A DNA stretch of 64,000 nt from contig JAIBEL010000073.1 of the NCBI GenBank assembly GCA_019459285.1, forward strand, positions 62,001 through 126,000, read 5' to 3'. Source of the stretch: Rhizobium sp. Lineage in GTDB: Bacteria > Pseudomonadota > Gammaproteobacteria > Burkholderiales > Thiobacillaceae. Of the stretch, positions 56,314 to 64,000 are shown in pieces; the first letter of the stretch is position 1, and each line of letters starts with the position of its first letter. The translations under genes were made by a program, and so were the position numbers. The notes beneath the pieces were generated by a model. It was not told the origin of the DNA. It saw nothing but the letters and a program-made list of their open reading frames with translations, and searched no databases.

Positions 56314-57057
56314 ATGGTGCAATGGGTGCAAGGCCGCGTCGTCGGAAAAACCGTGTGGACAGAGCGACTCGTTTCGCTGCAGGTGGATGCCGAGATCGCG
56401 CCGTTCGAAGCCGGCCAATTCCTCAAGCTCGGGTTGGAGATCGGCGCCGAAACTGTCGGCCGACCTTACTCGCTCATCAATGCACAGGACGAGCGCCCGC
56501 TCGAATTCTGCTTTTCCGTGGTCCCGGATGGCCCGCTAAGCGGGCGACTGGCGGCGCTGAATGCGGGAGACGCTGTATTTGTCGCGCCCCATGCCAGCGG
56601 TTTTTTGACCCTTGGCGAGATCCCGGACGGCCGCCATCTCTGGCTGATCGCCAGTGGCACCGGAATCGGCCCATTTCTGTCCATTCTAAAAACCACCGAG
56701 CCGTGGCAACGTTTCGAGCGAATCGTCCTGGTGCAGGCGGCGCGCCTGACGAGCGAACTCATGTATCGGCACACGATCAGCCAATTCGCGGAAGCGCATG
56801 CGGGCCAATTTGCATTTGTCCCGCTCGTCAGCCGGGAAGCCACTGATTTCGCCATACCCGGGCGCATTCCCCAAGCCATCGAAAATGGGCAACTGGAAGC
56901 CCGCGCGGGCATCGAGTTCGACGCCGCCGATAGTCAGGTCATGCTGTGCGGCAATCCGCAGATGCTGAAAGAGACACAGCAATTGCTGATCGAGCGCGGC
57001 CTCAAGAAAAATCGCCGACGCGATCCCGGGAACGTCAGTGTCGAAAGCTACTGGTAG
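56314..57057 (+). CDS. fpr: Ferredoxin--NADP+ reductase
   Basis: A 247-residue FAD enzyme. The FAD motif is RPYSLINA, NADP binding is IASGTGIGPFLSIL, and the C-terminal segment ends in VSVESYW. It transfers electrons between NADPH and ferredoxin. GGAGG lies 4 nt before ATG 56314, which fixes the start. The convergent fdxA gene encodes its likely partner. The 240 bp before it show no gene. Confidence 0.93.
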   Translation: MVQWVQGRVVGKTVWTERLVSLQVDAEIAPFEAGQFLKLGLEIGAETVGRPYSLINAQDERPLEFCFSVVPDGPLSGRLAALNAGDAVFVAPHASGFLTLGEIPDGRHLWLIASGTGIGPFLSILKTTEPWQRFERIVLVQAARLTSELMYRHTISQFAEAHAGQFAFVPLVSREATDFAIPGRIPQAIENGQLEARAGIEFDAADSQVMLCGNPQMLKETQQLLIERGLKKNRRRDPGNVSVESYW

Positions 57058-57234
57058 TGCCGAAATTGTCAGCGTTTATCCGGCCCCCTCCCGGATTCTC
57101 TATCGCTTCGTTCTCCATCTGTTGCATGCCGCAGCGAAACCGACTTGCTGCATGAGCATGGAAATGTTTGGAATCCAAGTGAGAGCGGGCTCCTACGCGG
57201 CGGGGATGAGCAGCAAGACCCTGCGTCCGCGCTG

Positions 57235-57558
57235 CTAGCGCTCCAGCAGATCGAACTTGTCTTTCACCTTGCCCCATTCGTCCGCGTCGGGTAGAGGGTC
57301 TTTCTTCTCGACGATCGGCTTCCAGGTTTTAGCCAGCTCCACATTGAGCGCGATAAAGCGTGCCTGGTCTTTCGGGACATCCGCGTCAGCAAAAATTGCA
57401 TCCACCGGACATTCCGCGACACACAATGTGCAGTCGATGCAATCATCCGGATCGATGGCCAGAAAATTGGGGCCTTCGCGAAACGCGTCAGTCGGGCACA
57501 CGGCGACACAGTCGGTGTATTTGCACTTGATACAACTCTCGGTTACCACGTAGGTCAT
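57235..57558 (-). CDS. fdxA: 7Fe ferredoxin FdxA ([3Fe-4S][4Fe-4S])
   Basis: A 107-residue ferredoxin of the Azotobacter FdI type. Cysteines are at 9, 12, 17, 21 and 40, 43, 46, 50, in the spacing that gives one [3Fe-4S] and one [4Fe-4S] cluster, with the long C-terminal extension of the FdxA family. It is convergent with fpr. The 177 bp between them show no convincing terminator. Confidence 0.95.
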   Translation of the reverse strand: MTYVVTESCIKCKYTDCVAVCPTDAFREGPNFLAIDPDDCIDCTLCVAECPVDAIFADADVPKDQARFIALNVELAKTWKPIVEKKDPLPDADEWGKVKDKFDLLER

Positions 57559-57621
57559 ATTGTTCTCCTGCTCTTGCCAGAGATCACCTCCGATTCCTGG
57601 CGGTCCATCAAAGCGAACGTT

Positions 57622-58164
57622 TTACGCCAACGCGTAGGTCAACCGGCCCTCGACAATGCGCGCCGGCGAGGTGTAGGGATGCACCGTGCTATGCGTGGCA
57701 TCAAGAATGTGGATCACTTCGATGCCGCGCAGGCGCAACACGTCGGCGATCAGCGAGCGATGACAGCGCCACCACACCGCTTCGGCACACATCATCGCGG
57801 TGCGTCGCTGCCCGGCCAGTGTCAGCAGTGCGTCCAGGCCGTCGGCAAACTCCGCACAGGCGAGATAGTCGGCGTAGCCGCGGAACGATGCATTGCGCCA
57901 GGCATCGTTCGGTGAATCGGGCTGTACCGGGCGCCGGCCGCCGAGCTTCGGCAACCACTGATACGCGATGCCGTGCGACGGCAGCGTTTCGCCCAGTGCA
58001 TCCCGCGCGAAGTGTGGATAGCGCCGCGAGCCGGGAAAGCGCCGAACATCGGCGACCGCCTCGATGCGGTAGTCGGCCAGCAAGCCGAGAAACGCCTCTA
58101 GCGTGCGAGTCGAGTGGCCGATCGTCCAGATCGTTGCTACCGTGGCGCTGTGCTTAGATGGCAT
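57622..58164 (-). CDS. DUF488 family protein
   Basis: A 180-residue protein with the DUF488 blocks TIGHSTRTLEAFLGLL, VADVRRFPGSRRYPHF and AVWWRCHRSLIAD. The family is widespread, with unknown activity. It follows the small DUF2945 gene on the same strand. Confidence 0.88.
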   Translation of the reverse strand: MPSKHSATVATIWTIGHSTRTLEAFLGLLADYRIEAVADVRRFPGSRRYPHFARDALGETLPSHGIAYQWLPKLGGRRPVQPDSPNDAWRNASFRGYADYLACAEFADGLDALLTLAGQRRTAMMCAEAVWWRCHRSLIADVLRLRGIEVIHILDATHSTVHPYTSPARIVEGRLTYALA

Positions 58165-58167
58165 CGC

Positions 58168-58380
58168 TCAGGTGATCCTGTGCAGCGCAGCGCCTTTGTG
58201 CATGGCGATGTGATCGGTCTTGTCGCTCTGGATCTCGTACTGCGGATCCTCCGGGCTGCAGCGGCGCATGTGACCTTTGTAGGCGGTGTCGCGCGTATGA
58301 ACCTTGATGATCCTGCCGCTCACCATGCCGGCTTCCGAGTTCCAGCGCACGTGGTCGCCGACTTTGAATGGATGGCTCAT
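58168..58380 (-). CDS. DUF2945/HVA1-type small protein
   Basis: A 70-residue protein (FKVGDHVRWNSEAGMVSGRI, then DTAYKGHMRRCSPEDPQYEI) of the DUF2945 family. The ATG at 58380 follows GGAGAT. The function is unknown. It lies 3 nt before the DUF488 gene. Confidence 0.85.
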   Translation of the reverse strand: MSHPFKVGDHVRWNSEAGMVSGRIIKVHTRDTAYKGHMRRCSPEDPQYEIQSDKTDHIAMHKGAALHRIT

Positions 58381-58439
58381 GGTCTTGATCTCCGTTGATG
58401 GCCTGACCCGCGCCGCGCTGCCTCGACCATCGACCGTCA

Positions 58440-60488
58440 TCATCGCGCCAACAGCGCCCTGGCGCGCGCAACCACGTTGTCGACGGTGAAGCCGTATTCG
58501 CGCAGCAAAACATCGGCCGGGGCCGAGGCGCCGAAATGTTCGACGCCGAGCATGTCGCCGTGGGCGCCGACGTAGCGGCACCAACCCTGGGACACGCCCA
58601 GTTCGACCGCCAATCGCGCCGGTACGTTCGGTGGCAGCACCTGATCGCGATAAGCCTGAGGCTGGGCGTCGAACAATTCCCAGCTCGGCATCGACACGCA
58701 GCGCACAGCGATGCCTTCGTCTTGCAGGCGCTCGGCAGCGGCGAGGATCAGGCCGACTTCGGAGCCGCTGGCGATCAGGATCAGCGCAGGGGTGTGATCT
58801 TTCGCATCGCTCAGCACATACGAGCCACGGCGCAGGCCGTCGGCGCTGGCATAGCGGCTGCGGTCAAGCGTGGGGACGTCCTGCCGGGTCAGCGCCAGCA
58901 GCACCGGGCGGTCGCGGGTTTCCACGGCCACCTTCCACGCCACCGCAGTTTCGTTGGCGTCGGCAGGCCGAATGACGGTGAGCTTGGGAATCGCGCGCAG
59001 GCTGGCCAGCTGTTCCACGGGCTGGTGGGTGGGGCCGTCTTCGCCAAGCGCGATGCTGTCGTGGGTGAACACGTGCACCACATGCAGGCCCATCAACGCG
59101 GCAAGGCGGATCGCCGGGCGCATGTAGTCGGAGAAGATCAGGAAGGTGGCGCCGTACGGGACGAATCCGCCATGCGCGGCCAATCCGTTGACGATGGCAC
59201 CCATCGCATGCTCGCGCACGCCGAAGTGCAGGTTGCGGCCGGCGTAACTCCAGCCGCCGCCGTCGGACCCTTCGGTGTCCTCGCCGGATGCCAGGGGCGG
59301 GTTGAAGTCGCCCAGCCCCTTCAGCGCGGTGTGGGTCGACGGGTCCAGATCGGCCGACCCGCCGCCAAGCGCTGGCAGTTTCGGCGCGAACGCATTCATG
59401 ATTTTGCCGCTGGCGACGCGGGTGGCCATGCCCTTGGCGTCGGCGGGAAAGACCGGGATATCGGCGTCCCAACCCGATGGCAACTCGCCGCGCAGGCGGC
59501 CTTGCAGCTCTTCTGCCAGCTCGGGAAACGCCTTGGCATAGGCGTCCAGCCGTCCATTCCATTCGGCTTCCGCCCTGGCGCCACGCTCCAGGGCCTCGCG
59601 AAAATGCGCCAGCGCAGGTTCGGGCACCAGAAACGGCGGATCGACCGGCCAGCCCAGCTTCTCCTTGGTCTTTTTCACATCCTCCACGCCGAGCGGCGAG
59701 CCGTGCGCCTTGTAGCTGTCCTGCTCGGGCGAGCCGAAGCCGATGTGCGAGCGCACCAGGATCAGCGATGGCCGGGACGTGTCGGCGCGGGCAAGCTCCA
59801 GCGCGGCGCTGATCGCGGCCACGTCATTGCCGTCGGCCACGCTGAGGGTCTGCCAGCCATAGGCTTCGAAGCGTTTGGCGCGATCTTCGGAAAAGGTGAT
59901 GTCGGTGCCGGCCGATAGCGTGACGTAATTGTCGTCGTACAGACAGATCAGTTTGCCCAGCTTGAGGTGTCCGGCCAGCGAGGCAGCCTCGGAGGCGACC
60001 CCCTCCATCAGGTCGCCGTCGCTGACGATGGCCCAGGTATGGTGGTCGATCGGCGTGTGGCCGTCGCGGTTGTAGCGCGCGGCCAGATTCGCTTCGCCGA
60101 TCGCCATGCCGACCGCGTTCGCCAGGCCTTGCCCGAGCGGGCCGGTGGTCACTTCGACGCCGGGCGTGTGGCCGCGCTCGGGATGTCCCAGCGCCTTGCT
60201 GCCCCATTGACGGAATTGCTTGATGTCATCCAGCGACAGGCCGTAGCCGGTCACGTACAGCAGGCTGTACAGGAGTGCCGAGCCGTGTCCGGCCGACAGC
60301 ACGAACCGATCACGATCAACCCAGTCCGGATTGGCCGGGTGATGCTTGAGCTGGCGCGTCCACAGTGCATAGGCCATCGGCGCGGCGCCGAGCGGCAGGC
60401 CCGGATGGCCGCTGTTGGCGTGCTGCACCATGTCGACGGACAGGAAGCGCAGCGTGTCGATGCATAGTTGATCGCGTTGATCGGGCAT
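58440..60488 (-). CDS. tkt: Transketolase
   Basis: A 682-residue TPP enzyme: the TPP/Mg motif is [18 protein letters not shown], with [33 protein letters not shown] and SGSEVGL further on. It moves two-carbon units between sugar phosphates in the pentose phosphate pathway and, in autotrophs, the Calvin cycle. No Calvin gene is in the window. The 178 bp upstream separate it from the hydrogenase genes. Confidence 0.96.
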   Translation of the reverse strand: MPDQRDQLCIDTLRFLSVDMVQHANSGHPGLPLGAAPMAYALWTRQLKHHPANPDWVDRDRFVLSAGHGSALLYSLLYVTGYGLSLDDIKQFRQWGSKALGHPERGHTPGVEVTTGPLGQGLANAVGMAIGEANLAARYNRDGHTPIDHHTWAIVSDGDLMEGVASEAASLAGHLKLGKLICLYDDNYVTLSAGTDITFSEDRAKRFEAYGWQTLSVADGNDVAAISAALELARADTSRPSLILVRSHIGFGSPEQDSYKAHGSPLGVEDVKKTKEKLGWPVDPPFLVPEPALAHFREALERGARAEAEWNGRLDAYAKAFPELAEELQGRLRGELPSGWDADIPVFPADAKGMATRVASGKIMNAFAPKLPALGGGSADLDPSTHTALKGLGDFNPPLASGEDTEGSDGGGWSYAGRNLHFGVREHAMGAIVNGLAAHGGFVPYGATFLIFSDYMRPAIRLAALMGLHVVHVFTHDSIALGEDGPTHQPVEQLASLRAIPKLTVIRPADANETAVAWKVAVETRDRPVLLALTRQDVPTLDRSRYASADGLRRGSYVLSDAKDHTPALILIASGSEVGLILAAAERLQDEGIAVRCVSMPSWELFDAQPQAYRDQVLPPNVPARLAVELGVSQGWCRYVGAHGDMLGVEHFGASAPADVLLREYGFTVDNVVARARALLAR

Positions 60489-60638
60489 GAGGGGTCCCTT
60501 CGATCAATCAAGAATAGACGAATGCCGCGTCGACGGTGCTCTACGTTCCTTCGTCATGCTCTGTAGCGCTCGGCATCGGTTTTCCCCTTGCGGCCTATTG
60601 ACCGCCGAGCCTCCCATCTGTTCGGAAGGCCGGGTGGA

Positions 60639-60667
60639 AGGGATTCAGGATGCCGGGACGAATCCCT
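60639..60667 (-). terminator. Stem-loop after the hydrogenase gene cluster
   Basis: Perfect 8-bp arms AGGGATTC and GAATCCCT around a 13-nt loop. On the minus strand it overlaps the stop codon of the maturation protease and precedes tkt. No T-run follows. Confidence 0.4.
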
Positions 60668-61131
60668 CAAAACGATAGGGAAACATTCAGTTCAGCAGCC
60701 ACGGCACAGGCCAATCGTCGCGCGGCAGATCGAACCTCGATCCCCGGTTGGTCGCCGTGCGCCGTCGAGCCGGTTTCGATTCCATACAGATCCAGCCTGG
60801 CCGGCAGGCTCGCCATGGCCTGCGCGAGCGACAGTGCAGCCAGCACACCAAAACCGTGGCTGGACAGGCCCTGATTGTAGTCGGGCCAGTCCTTCTGACT
60901 AAAACGCTGTATCCGGCCAGCCTGGCCATCGCTTTGCATGGCGTCGATCAGGATGACCCAGGACGCGTTTTCGAGTAAGGGAATCAGGCTGGCGCCTGGA
61001 CGATCCAGCTTTTTAACGATAATTTCACGATGGGCCTGCATGCCGCAGGCCAGCAAGGTATCGACGGCCAGCCAACCGGCCTGGTCGTCGCCCGACGGCG
61101 AGCCGATGCCGAGGATACGTACCCTGCTCAT
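60667..61131 (-). CDS. Hydrogenase maturation protease
   Basis: A 154-residue endopeptidase of the HycI/HoxW family. The nickel-sensing motif is GIGSPSGDDQAG with Asp 15/16, and SHGFG lies later. It cuts the C-terminal tail from the large subunit after nickel insertion. ATG overlaps the large-subunit stop (ATGA), so it should be specific to that hydrogenase. Confidence 0.88.
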   Translation of the reverse strand: MSRVRILGIGSPSGDDQAGWLAVDTLLACGMQAHREIIVKKLDRPGASLIPLLENASWVILIDAMQSDGQAGRIQRFSQKDWPDYNQGLSSHGFGVLAALSLAQAMASLPARLDLYGIETGSTAHGDQPGIEVRSAARRLACAVAAELNVSLSF

Positions 61132-62423
61132 CGCTCGACGTTCAGGCGCAGAAAATGCGTGGCGCAGGAAATGCAGGGATCATAGTTGCGGATGACCTTT
61201 TCGCAATGCAGCCGCAGTGCGTCGTCCGGATGGTCGAGACCGAAATTCAGCAATGACAGCCGCAGGTCTTCCTCGATGCGCGCCTGGTTCTGGCTGGTCG
61301 GCGGCACGATGCGCGCGTTGACCACGCAACCCGCGTCGTCCATTTCATAGCGATGCCACAACAGGCCGCGCGGCGCTTCGGTGCAGCCAATCGCCACGCC
61401 GGCACGCGGCGTGGCCGGCACCCAGGGCGAGTCCGGCACGCGATAGCCGTCGAGCAGCCGTAGCGCTTCATATAGTGCGAGCCAGATTTCCACCGCACGT
61501 GCCAGCAGGCTGTGAAACAGGTTGCGGCTAGGCAGCACGAAGCCGATATCGGCAAGCAGAGCCCGGATCGCGCCGGGCAGGTACTCGTGGTTGAGGTTGA
61601 GGCGCGCCAGCGGCCCGACCAGGTAAGGCTGCTGGTGATAGGTGCTGAACAGCGCGGTGGAATGCGGTTCGTGCCGCTCGATGAAATGCGCGTCAAAGGC
61701 ATCCGCCCCGATGCGCAAGCCGTCGCTGGCCCCGATGTCGCCGCGCTCGATGGCGTAGTCAGTCGGGTGTCGTGTCGCCACCGACACGAAAACCTGGTCG
61801 TCCTGCGGCACCGGTATGGCGGCAGCCCAGCGAATCAGCGCTTCGGCCTCAGGCAGTGCGGCGCGCAGCTTGTCCCGCATGTCGCGGATGCGCGCCAGCG
61901 AGGGCGCGCCATGGAAGCCGCCGATGCGTACTCCGACCGGATGCACCGAGCGCGCACCGAACAGGTCCATCAGCTCGTTGCCCAGACCCTGGATGCGTAA
62001 CCCGCGACGCACCTCGTCCGGCGCGATGCGCGCCAGTTCGATGGCGTTGCCGCAACCGAAGAAATCCGGCGCGGCCAGCAGGTGGATGTGCAGACTGTGG
62101 CTCTGTATCCATTCGCCGCAGTAGAACACCCGGCGCATGGCGCGTGCCCAGGGATCGAGTTCGACGCCGAAGAGGTCTTCCAGCGCCTGCGCCGCGGTGA
62201 CCTGATACGCTACCGGGCAGATGCCGCAGATGCGCGCCACCATGTCGGGAATTTCGGTGTAGTGGCGGCCCTCCAGGAATTTTTCGAAGAAGCGCGGCGG
62301 CTCGAAAATACGCAGGCGCAGTTCGGCGATGTCGCCATCCTCGATGCGCAAATCGAGCGCGCCCTCGCCTTCCACCCGGGCAAGCACCGGAACATGGATC
62401 GCCACGCTGCGTCGTTCAGTCAT
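61128..62423 (-). CDS. [NiFe]-hydrogenase large (alpha) subunit, group 3b-like
   Basis: A 431-residue catalytic subunit. Nickel ligands are the CGIC of RICGICP and the C-terminal DPCISCATH. A short tail (FLRLNVER) follows the His and is the likely cleavage product of the adjacent protease. The short length and partner genes fit the soluble NAD(P)-linked group 3b (sulfhydrogenase type). The start overlaps the small-subunit gene by 8 nt. Confidence 0.92.
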   Translation of the reverse strand: MTERRSVAIHVPVLARVEGEGALDLRIEDGDIAELRLRIFEPPRFFEKFLEGRHYTEIPDMVARICGICPVAYQVTAAQALEDLFGVELDPWARAMRRVFYCGEWIQSHSLHIHLLAAPDFFGCGNAIELARIAPDEVRRGLRIQGLGNELMDLFGARSVHPVGVRIGGFHGAPSLARIRDMRDKLRAALPEAEALIRWAAAIPVPQDDQVFVSVATRHPTDYAIERGDIGASDGLRIGADAFDAHFIERHEPHSTALFSTYHQQPYLVGPLARLNLNHEYLPGAIRALLADIGFVLPSRNLFHSLLARAVEIWLALYEALRLLDGYRVPDSPWVPATPRAGVAIGCTEAPRGLLWHRYEMDDAGCVVNARIVPPTSQNQARIEEDLRLSLLNFGLDHPDDALRLHCEKVIRNYDPCISCATHFLRLNVER

Positions 62424-63219
62424 GCGAACCCGTCCTCAGTTTGTTGGCGGCCGCGAGAAACACCGGCGCCTGGCTGTTGATCGACTGGAAACGCCGCACG
62501 ATGGCCTCAGGCGTCAGTCCCAGATGGCCGAACTGCATGGCCAGCGCATCGGTGTTGGCATTTTCTGCCGGACCATAACAGCCATAGCAGTCGCGGCCGA
62601 GGCTGGGGCACAGCGCGCCGCACCCTGCCCGTGTCACCTGTCCCATGCAGGCGATGCCGTGGGTCACCATCACGCAGGGATAGCCCTGGCGCTTGCATTC
62701 GGTACATACCTTGTCGACGTTGTCGCGCGGTGCCACGCCGAGCAGGCGGGCATTGACCACCGCCAGCATCTGCGGCCCGCTGACCGGGCAGCCCCATAGC
62801 TCGAAATCCACTTTCACGTGGCTGGAAATCGGCGTCGAGCGCTCCAGGCTGGCGATCGCCTCGGGATGGCTGTAGATCTGCGCCACCCATTCCGCGCCCT
62901 TGGCCTGGTTACGCAAACCCTGGATGCCCCCCGAGGTGGCACAGGCGCCAATGGCGATCAGCAGGCCACTATGGGCACGGATGTGCTGGATGCGTTCGAG
63001 ATCTTCCGGCGTCGACACGCTGCCCTCGACGAACGCCACGTCCACACCGGTATCCGGATCGAGCGGACCCGCTTCGGCAAAGTGCACCAGATCGATCCGC
63101 TCGGCGAGCGTCAGCAGCGCCTCGCCGAGATTGAGGAAAGACAACTGGCAGCCGTCGCAGGAACTGAACTTGTGCACGGCCACGCGCGGTTTGCCGGGGT
63201 GGGCTGTCTGCAGGCTCAT
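62416..63219 (-). CDS. [NiFe]-hydrogenase small (delta) subunit
   Basis: A 267-residue subunit. The proximal [4Fe-4S] cluster ligands are CDGC, GACATSGG and GCPVSG; the second half carries more cysteines (CTEC, CGALCPSLGRDCYGCYG) for further clusters, as in group 3 hydrogenases. ATG 63219 overlaps the stop of the flavin subunit (TGATG). It relays electrons from the nickel site to the flavin subunit. Confidence 0.93.
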   Translation of the reverse strand: MSLQTAHPGKPRVAVHKFSSCDGCQLSFLNLGEALLTLAERIDLVHFAEAGPLDPDTGVDVAFVEGSVSTPEDLERIQHIRAHSGLLIAIGACATSGGIQGLRNQAKGAEWVAQIYSHPEAIASLERSTPISSHVKVDFELWGCPVSGPQMLAVVNARLLGVAPRDNVDKVCTECKRQGYPCVMVTHGIACMGQVTRAGCGALCPSLGRDCYGCYGPAENANTDALAMQFGHLGLTPEAIVRRFQSINSQAPVFLAAANKLRTGSHD

Positions 63220-64000
63220 CAGAACCCCTTGTGCGCGAGCAGGGGCTTGACCTCGCCCCAGTTGAACACCGGGCCATCGCGGCAAACGAACGCCCCCCCA
63301 AACTGGCAGTGGCCGCAGCGGCCGACCGCGCATTGCATGTTGCGCTCCATGCTGAGATACAGGCGCGACTCGGGCAGGCCGCGTGCCAGCAGGGCATCCG
63401 CCGCGCTGCGCATCATGCCTTCCGGCCCGCACATCATGGCCACGGCACAGCCCGGATCGAAGTTGGCCAGGCTGAACAATTCCGTCACCCGCCCGACATG
63501 CCAGGGCCACAACGGAGCCCCTTCGCTGGCCGCCACCAACACCTGGGTATCCGGCAGTTTCGCCCAGCGGTCGTATTGCTCGCGCCAGATCAGGTCTTCG
63601 GCATGCTTCACGCCCTGGATGATGACGAGCTTGCCGAAGCGTTCGCGCCGCCGCAGCACATAATGAATCACCGACACGACAGGCGCGCAGCCGAGGCCCC
63701 CTGTCACGAGCACGACATCGCATCCGCCGACTTCCTGCAGCGGCCAGCCGCGTCCGAACGGCCCGCGCAATCCCACCCGATCGCCCGGTTTGAGCGCGGC
63801 CAGCCCCCGGGTGACGCGTCCCAGTGCACGGATGGTATGGCCGATGAGGTCGCGCTCTTCCGGATCCGACATGACGGAAATCGGGACTTCGCCGACGCCG
63901 TAGAGATACAGCATGTTGAACTGGCCGGGTGCAAAACGGTAAGCCGCCTGCGCGGCTGCGTCGTCGAGCCGCAACTGCAGTGTGAAGATGGTCGGCGACT
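63219..64000 (-). CDS. Hydrogenase flavin (gamma) subunit, 5' end outside window
   Basis: The gene runs off the right edge; the frame is open through nt 64000 (SPTIFTLQLRLDD before the first Met). It is a FAD/NAD(P)-binding oxidoreductase of the PyrK/HydG type: VLVTGGLGCAPVVSVI for nucleotide, MMCGPEGMM, and a C-terminal [2Fe-2S] motif (CAVGRCGHCQFGGAFVC). It would pass electrons to NAD(P)+. The beta subunit with ferredoxin-like clusters is expected beyond the edge. Confidence 0.9.
   Translation of the reverse strand, partial: SPTIFTLQLRLDDAAAQAAYRFAPGQFNMLYLYGVGEVPISVMSDPEERDLIGHTIRALGRVTRGLAALKPGDRVGLRGPFGRGWPLQEVGGCDVVLVTGGLGCAPVVSVIHYVLRRRERFGKLVIIQGVKHAEDLIWREQYDRWAKLPDTQVLVAASEGAPLWPWHVGRVTELFSLANFDPGCAVAMMCGPEGMMRSAADALLARGLPESRLYLSMERNMQCAVGRCGHCQFGGAFVCRDGPVFNWGEVKPLLAHKGF

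Overview
This is a GC-rich stretch of a Gram-negative chromosome, most likely a betaproteobacterium of the Thiobacillus / Sulfuricella / Nitrosomonadales type. That placement is inferred from the gene set: dapC-dapD and yffB-dapE-prmB, smc, queF, a prkA-yeaH-spoVR operon, tetrahydromethanopterin (H4MPT) cofactor genes and a group 3b type NAD(P)-linked [NiFe] hydrogenase. No 16S or core ribosomal gene is present to fix it.

Layout. 1-4.5 kb: the end of a sigma-54 activator gene, then a tightly coupled H4MPT pterin/furan operon (PTPS-like, flavoprotein, DHPS-like, DUF447, MfnB). 4.6-4.9 kb: a decayed HNH nuclease fragment. 5-9.6 kb: a MarR regulator with a candidate operator, and a NodT-EmrA-EmrB tripartite efflux operon. 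9.8-12 kb: a Braun/OprI-like lipoprotein ending in lysine beside two divergent L,D-transpeptidase genes. 12-14 kb: small proteins and a PPK2 kinase. 14.3-19 kb: prkA-yeaH-spoVR behind a clear -24/-12 promoter. 19.3-27.5 kb: tRNA-Ser(CGA), mltF, serS, smc, queF and an FGGY sugar kinase. 27.7-33.8 kb: VOC, EamA, dapC, dapD, M48 protease, DUF4870, GIY-YIG, an L,D-transpeptidase and tadA.

34-39.9 kb is the most unusual part. It is an array of small promoterless ORFs of lower GC separated by sites with integron attC architecture. Two 78-bp sites are near-identical and a third is longer; others are degenerate. No integrase gene is visible in the window, so it fits a CALIN (cluster of attC sites lacking an integrase) or the far part of a sedentary chromosomal integron. 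Cargo is two membrane proteins, DUF4375, two YciI-like proteins, a DUF4440/NTF2-like protein, a peroxiredoxin, a VOC protein, a frameshifted DHFR-like gene and a ruined tyrosine-phosphatase-like gene. IS110 and IS3 debris breaks one site.

40-53.5 kb: lipase-like hydrolase, CHASE-PAS-GGDEF cyclase, PAP2 phosphatase, ferritin-like protein, FGE-like protein, DgcZ-like zinc-binding cyclase, cbpA-cbpM, FAD oxidoreductase, GNAT, UMF1-type MFS and an Atm1-type ABC exporter. 53.6-58.4 kb: yffB-dapE-prmB, fpr and fdxA, DUF488 and DUF2945. 58.4-64 kb: transketolase, then the hydrogenase genes (protease, large, small and a partial flavin subunit), all on the minus strand.

How the genes work together. 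The first operon should supply a C1 carrier cofactor. The lipoprotein and L,D-transpeptidases probably form an outer-membrane/peptidoglycan tether. dapC, dapD and dapE are the succinylase branch of lysine/DAP synthesis, here split by about 22 kb that includes the cassette array. Fpr and FdxA are a likely NADPH-ferredoxin pair. The hydrogenase would exchange electrons between H2 and NAD(P)H.
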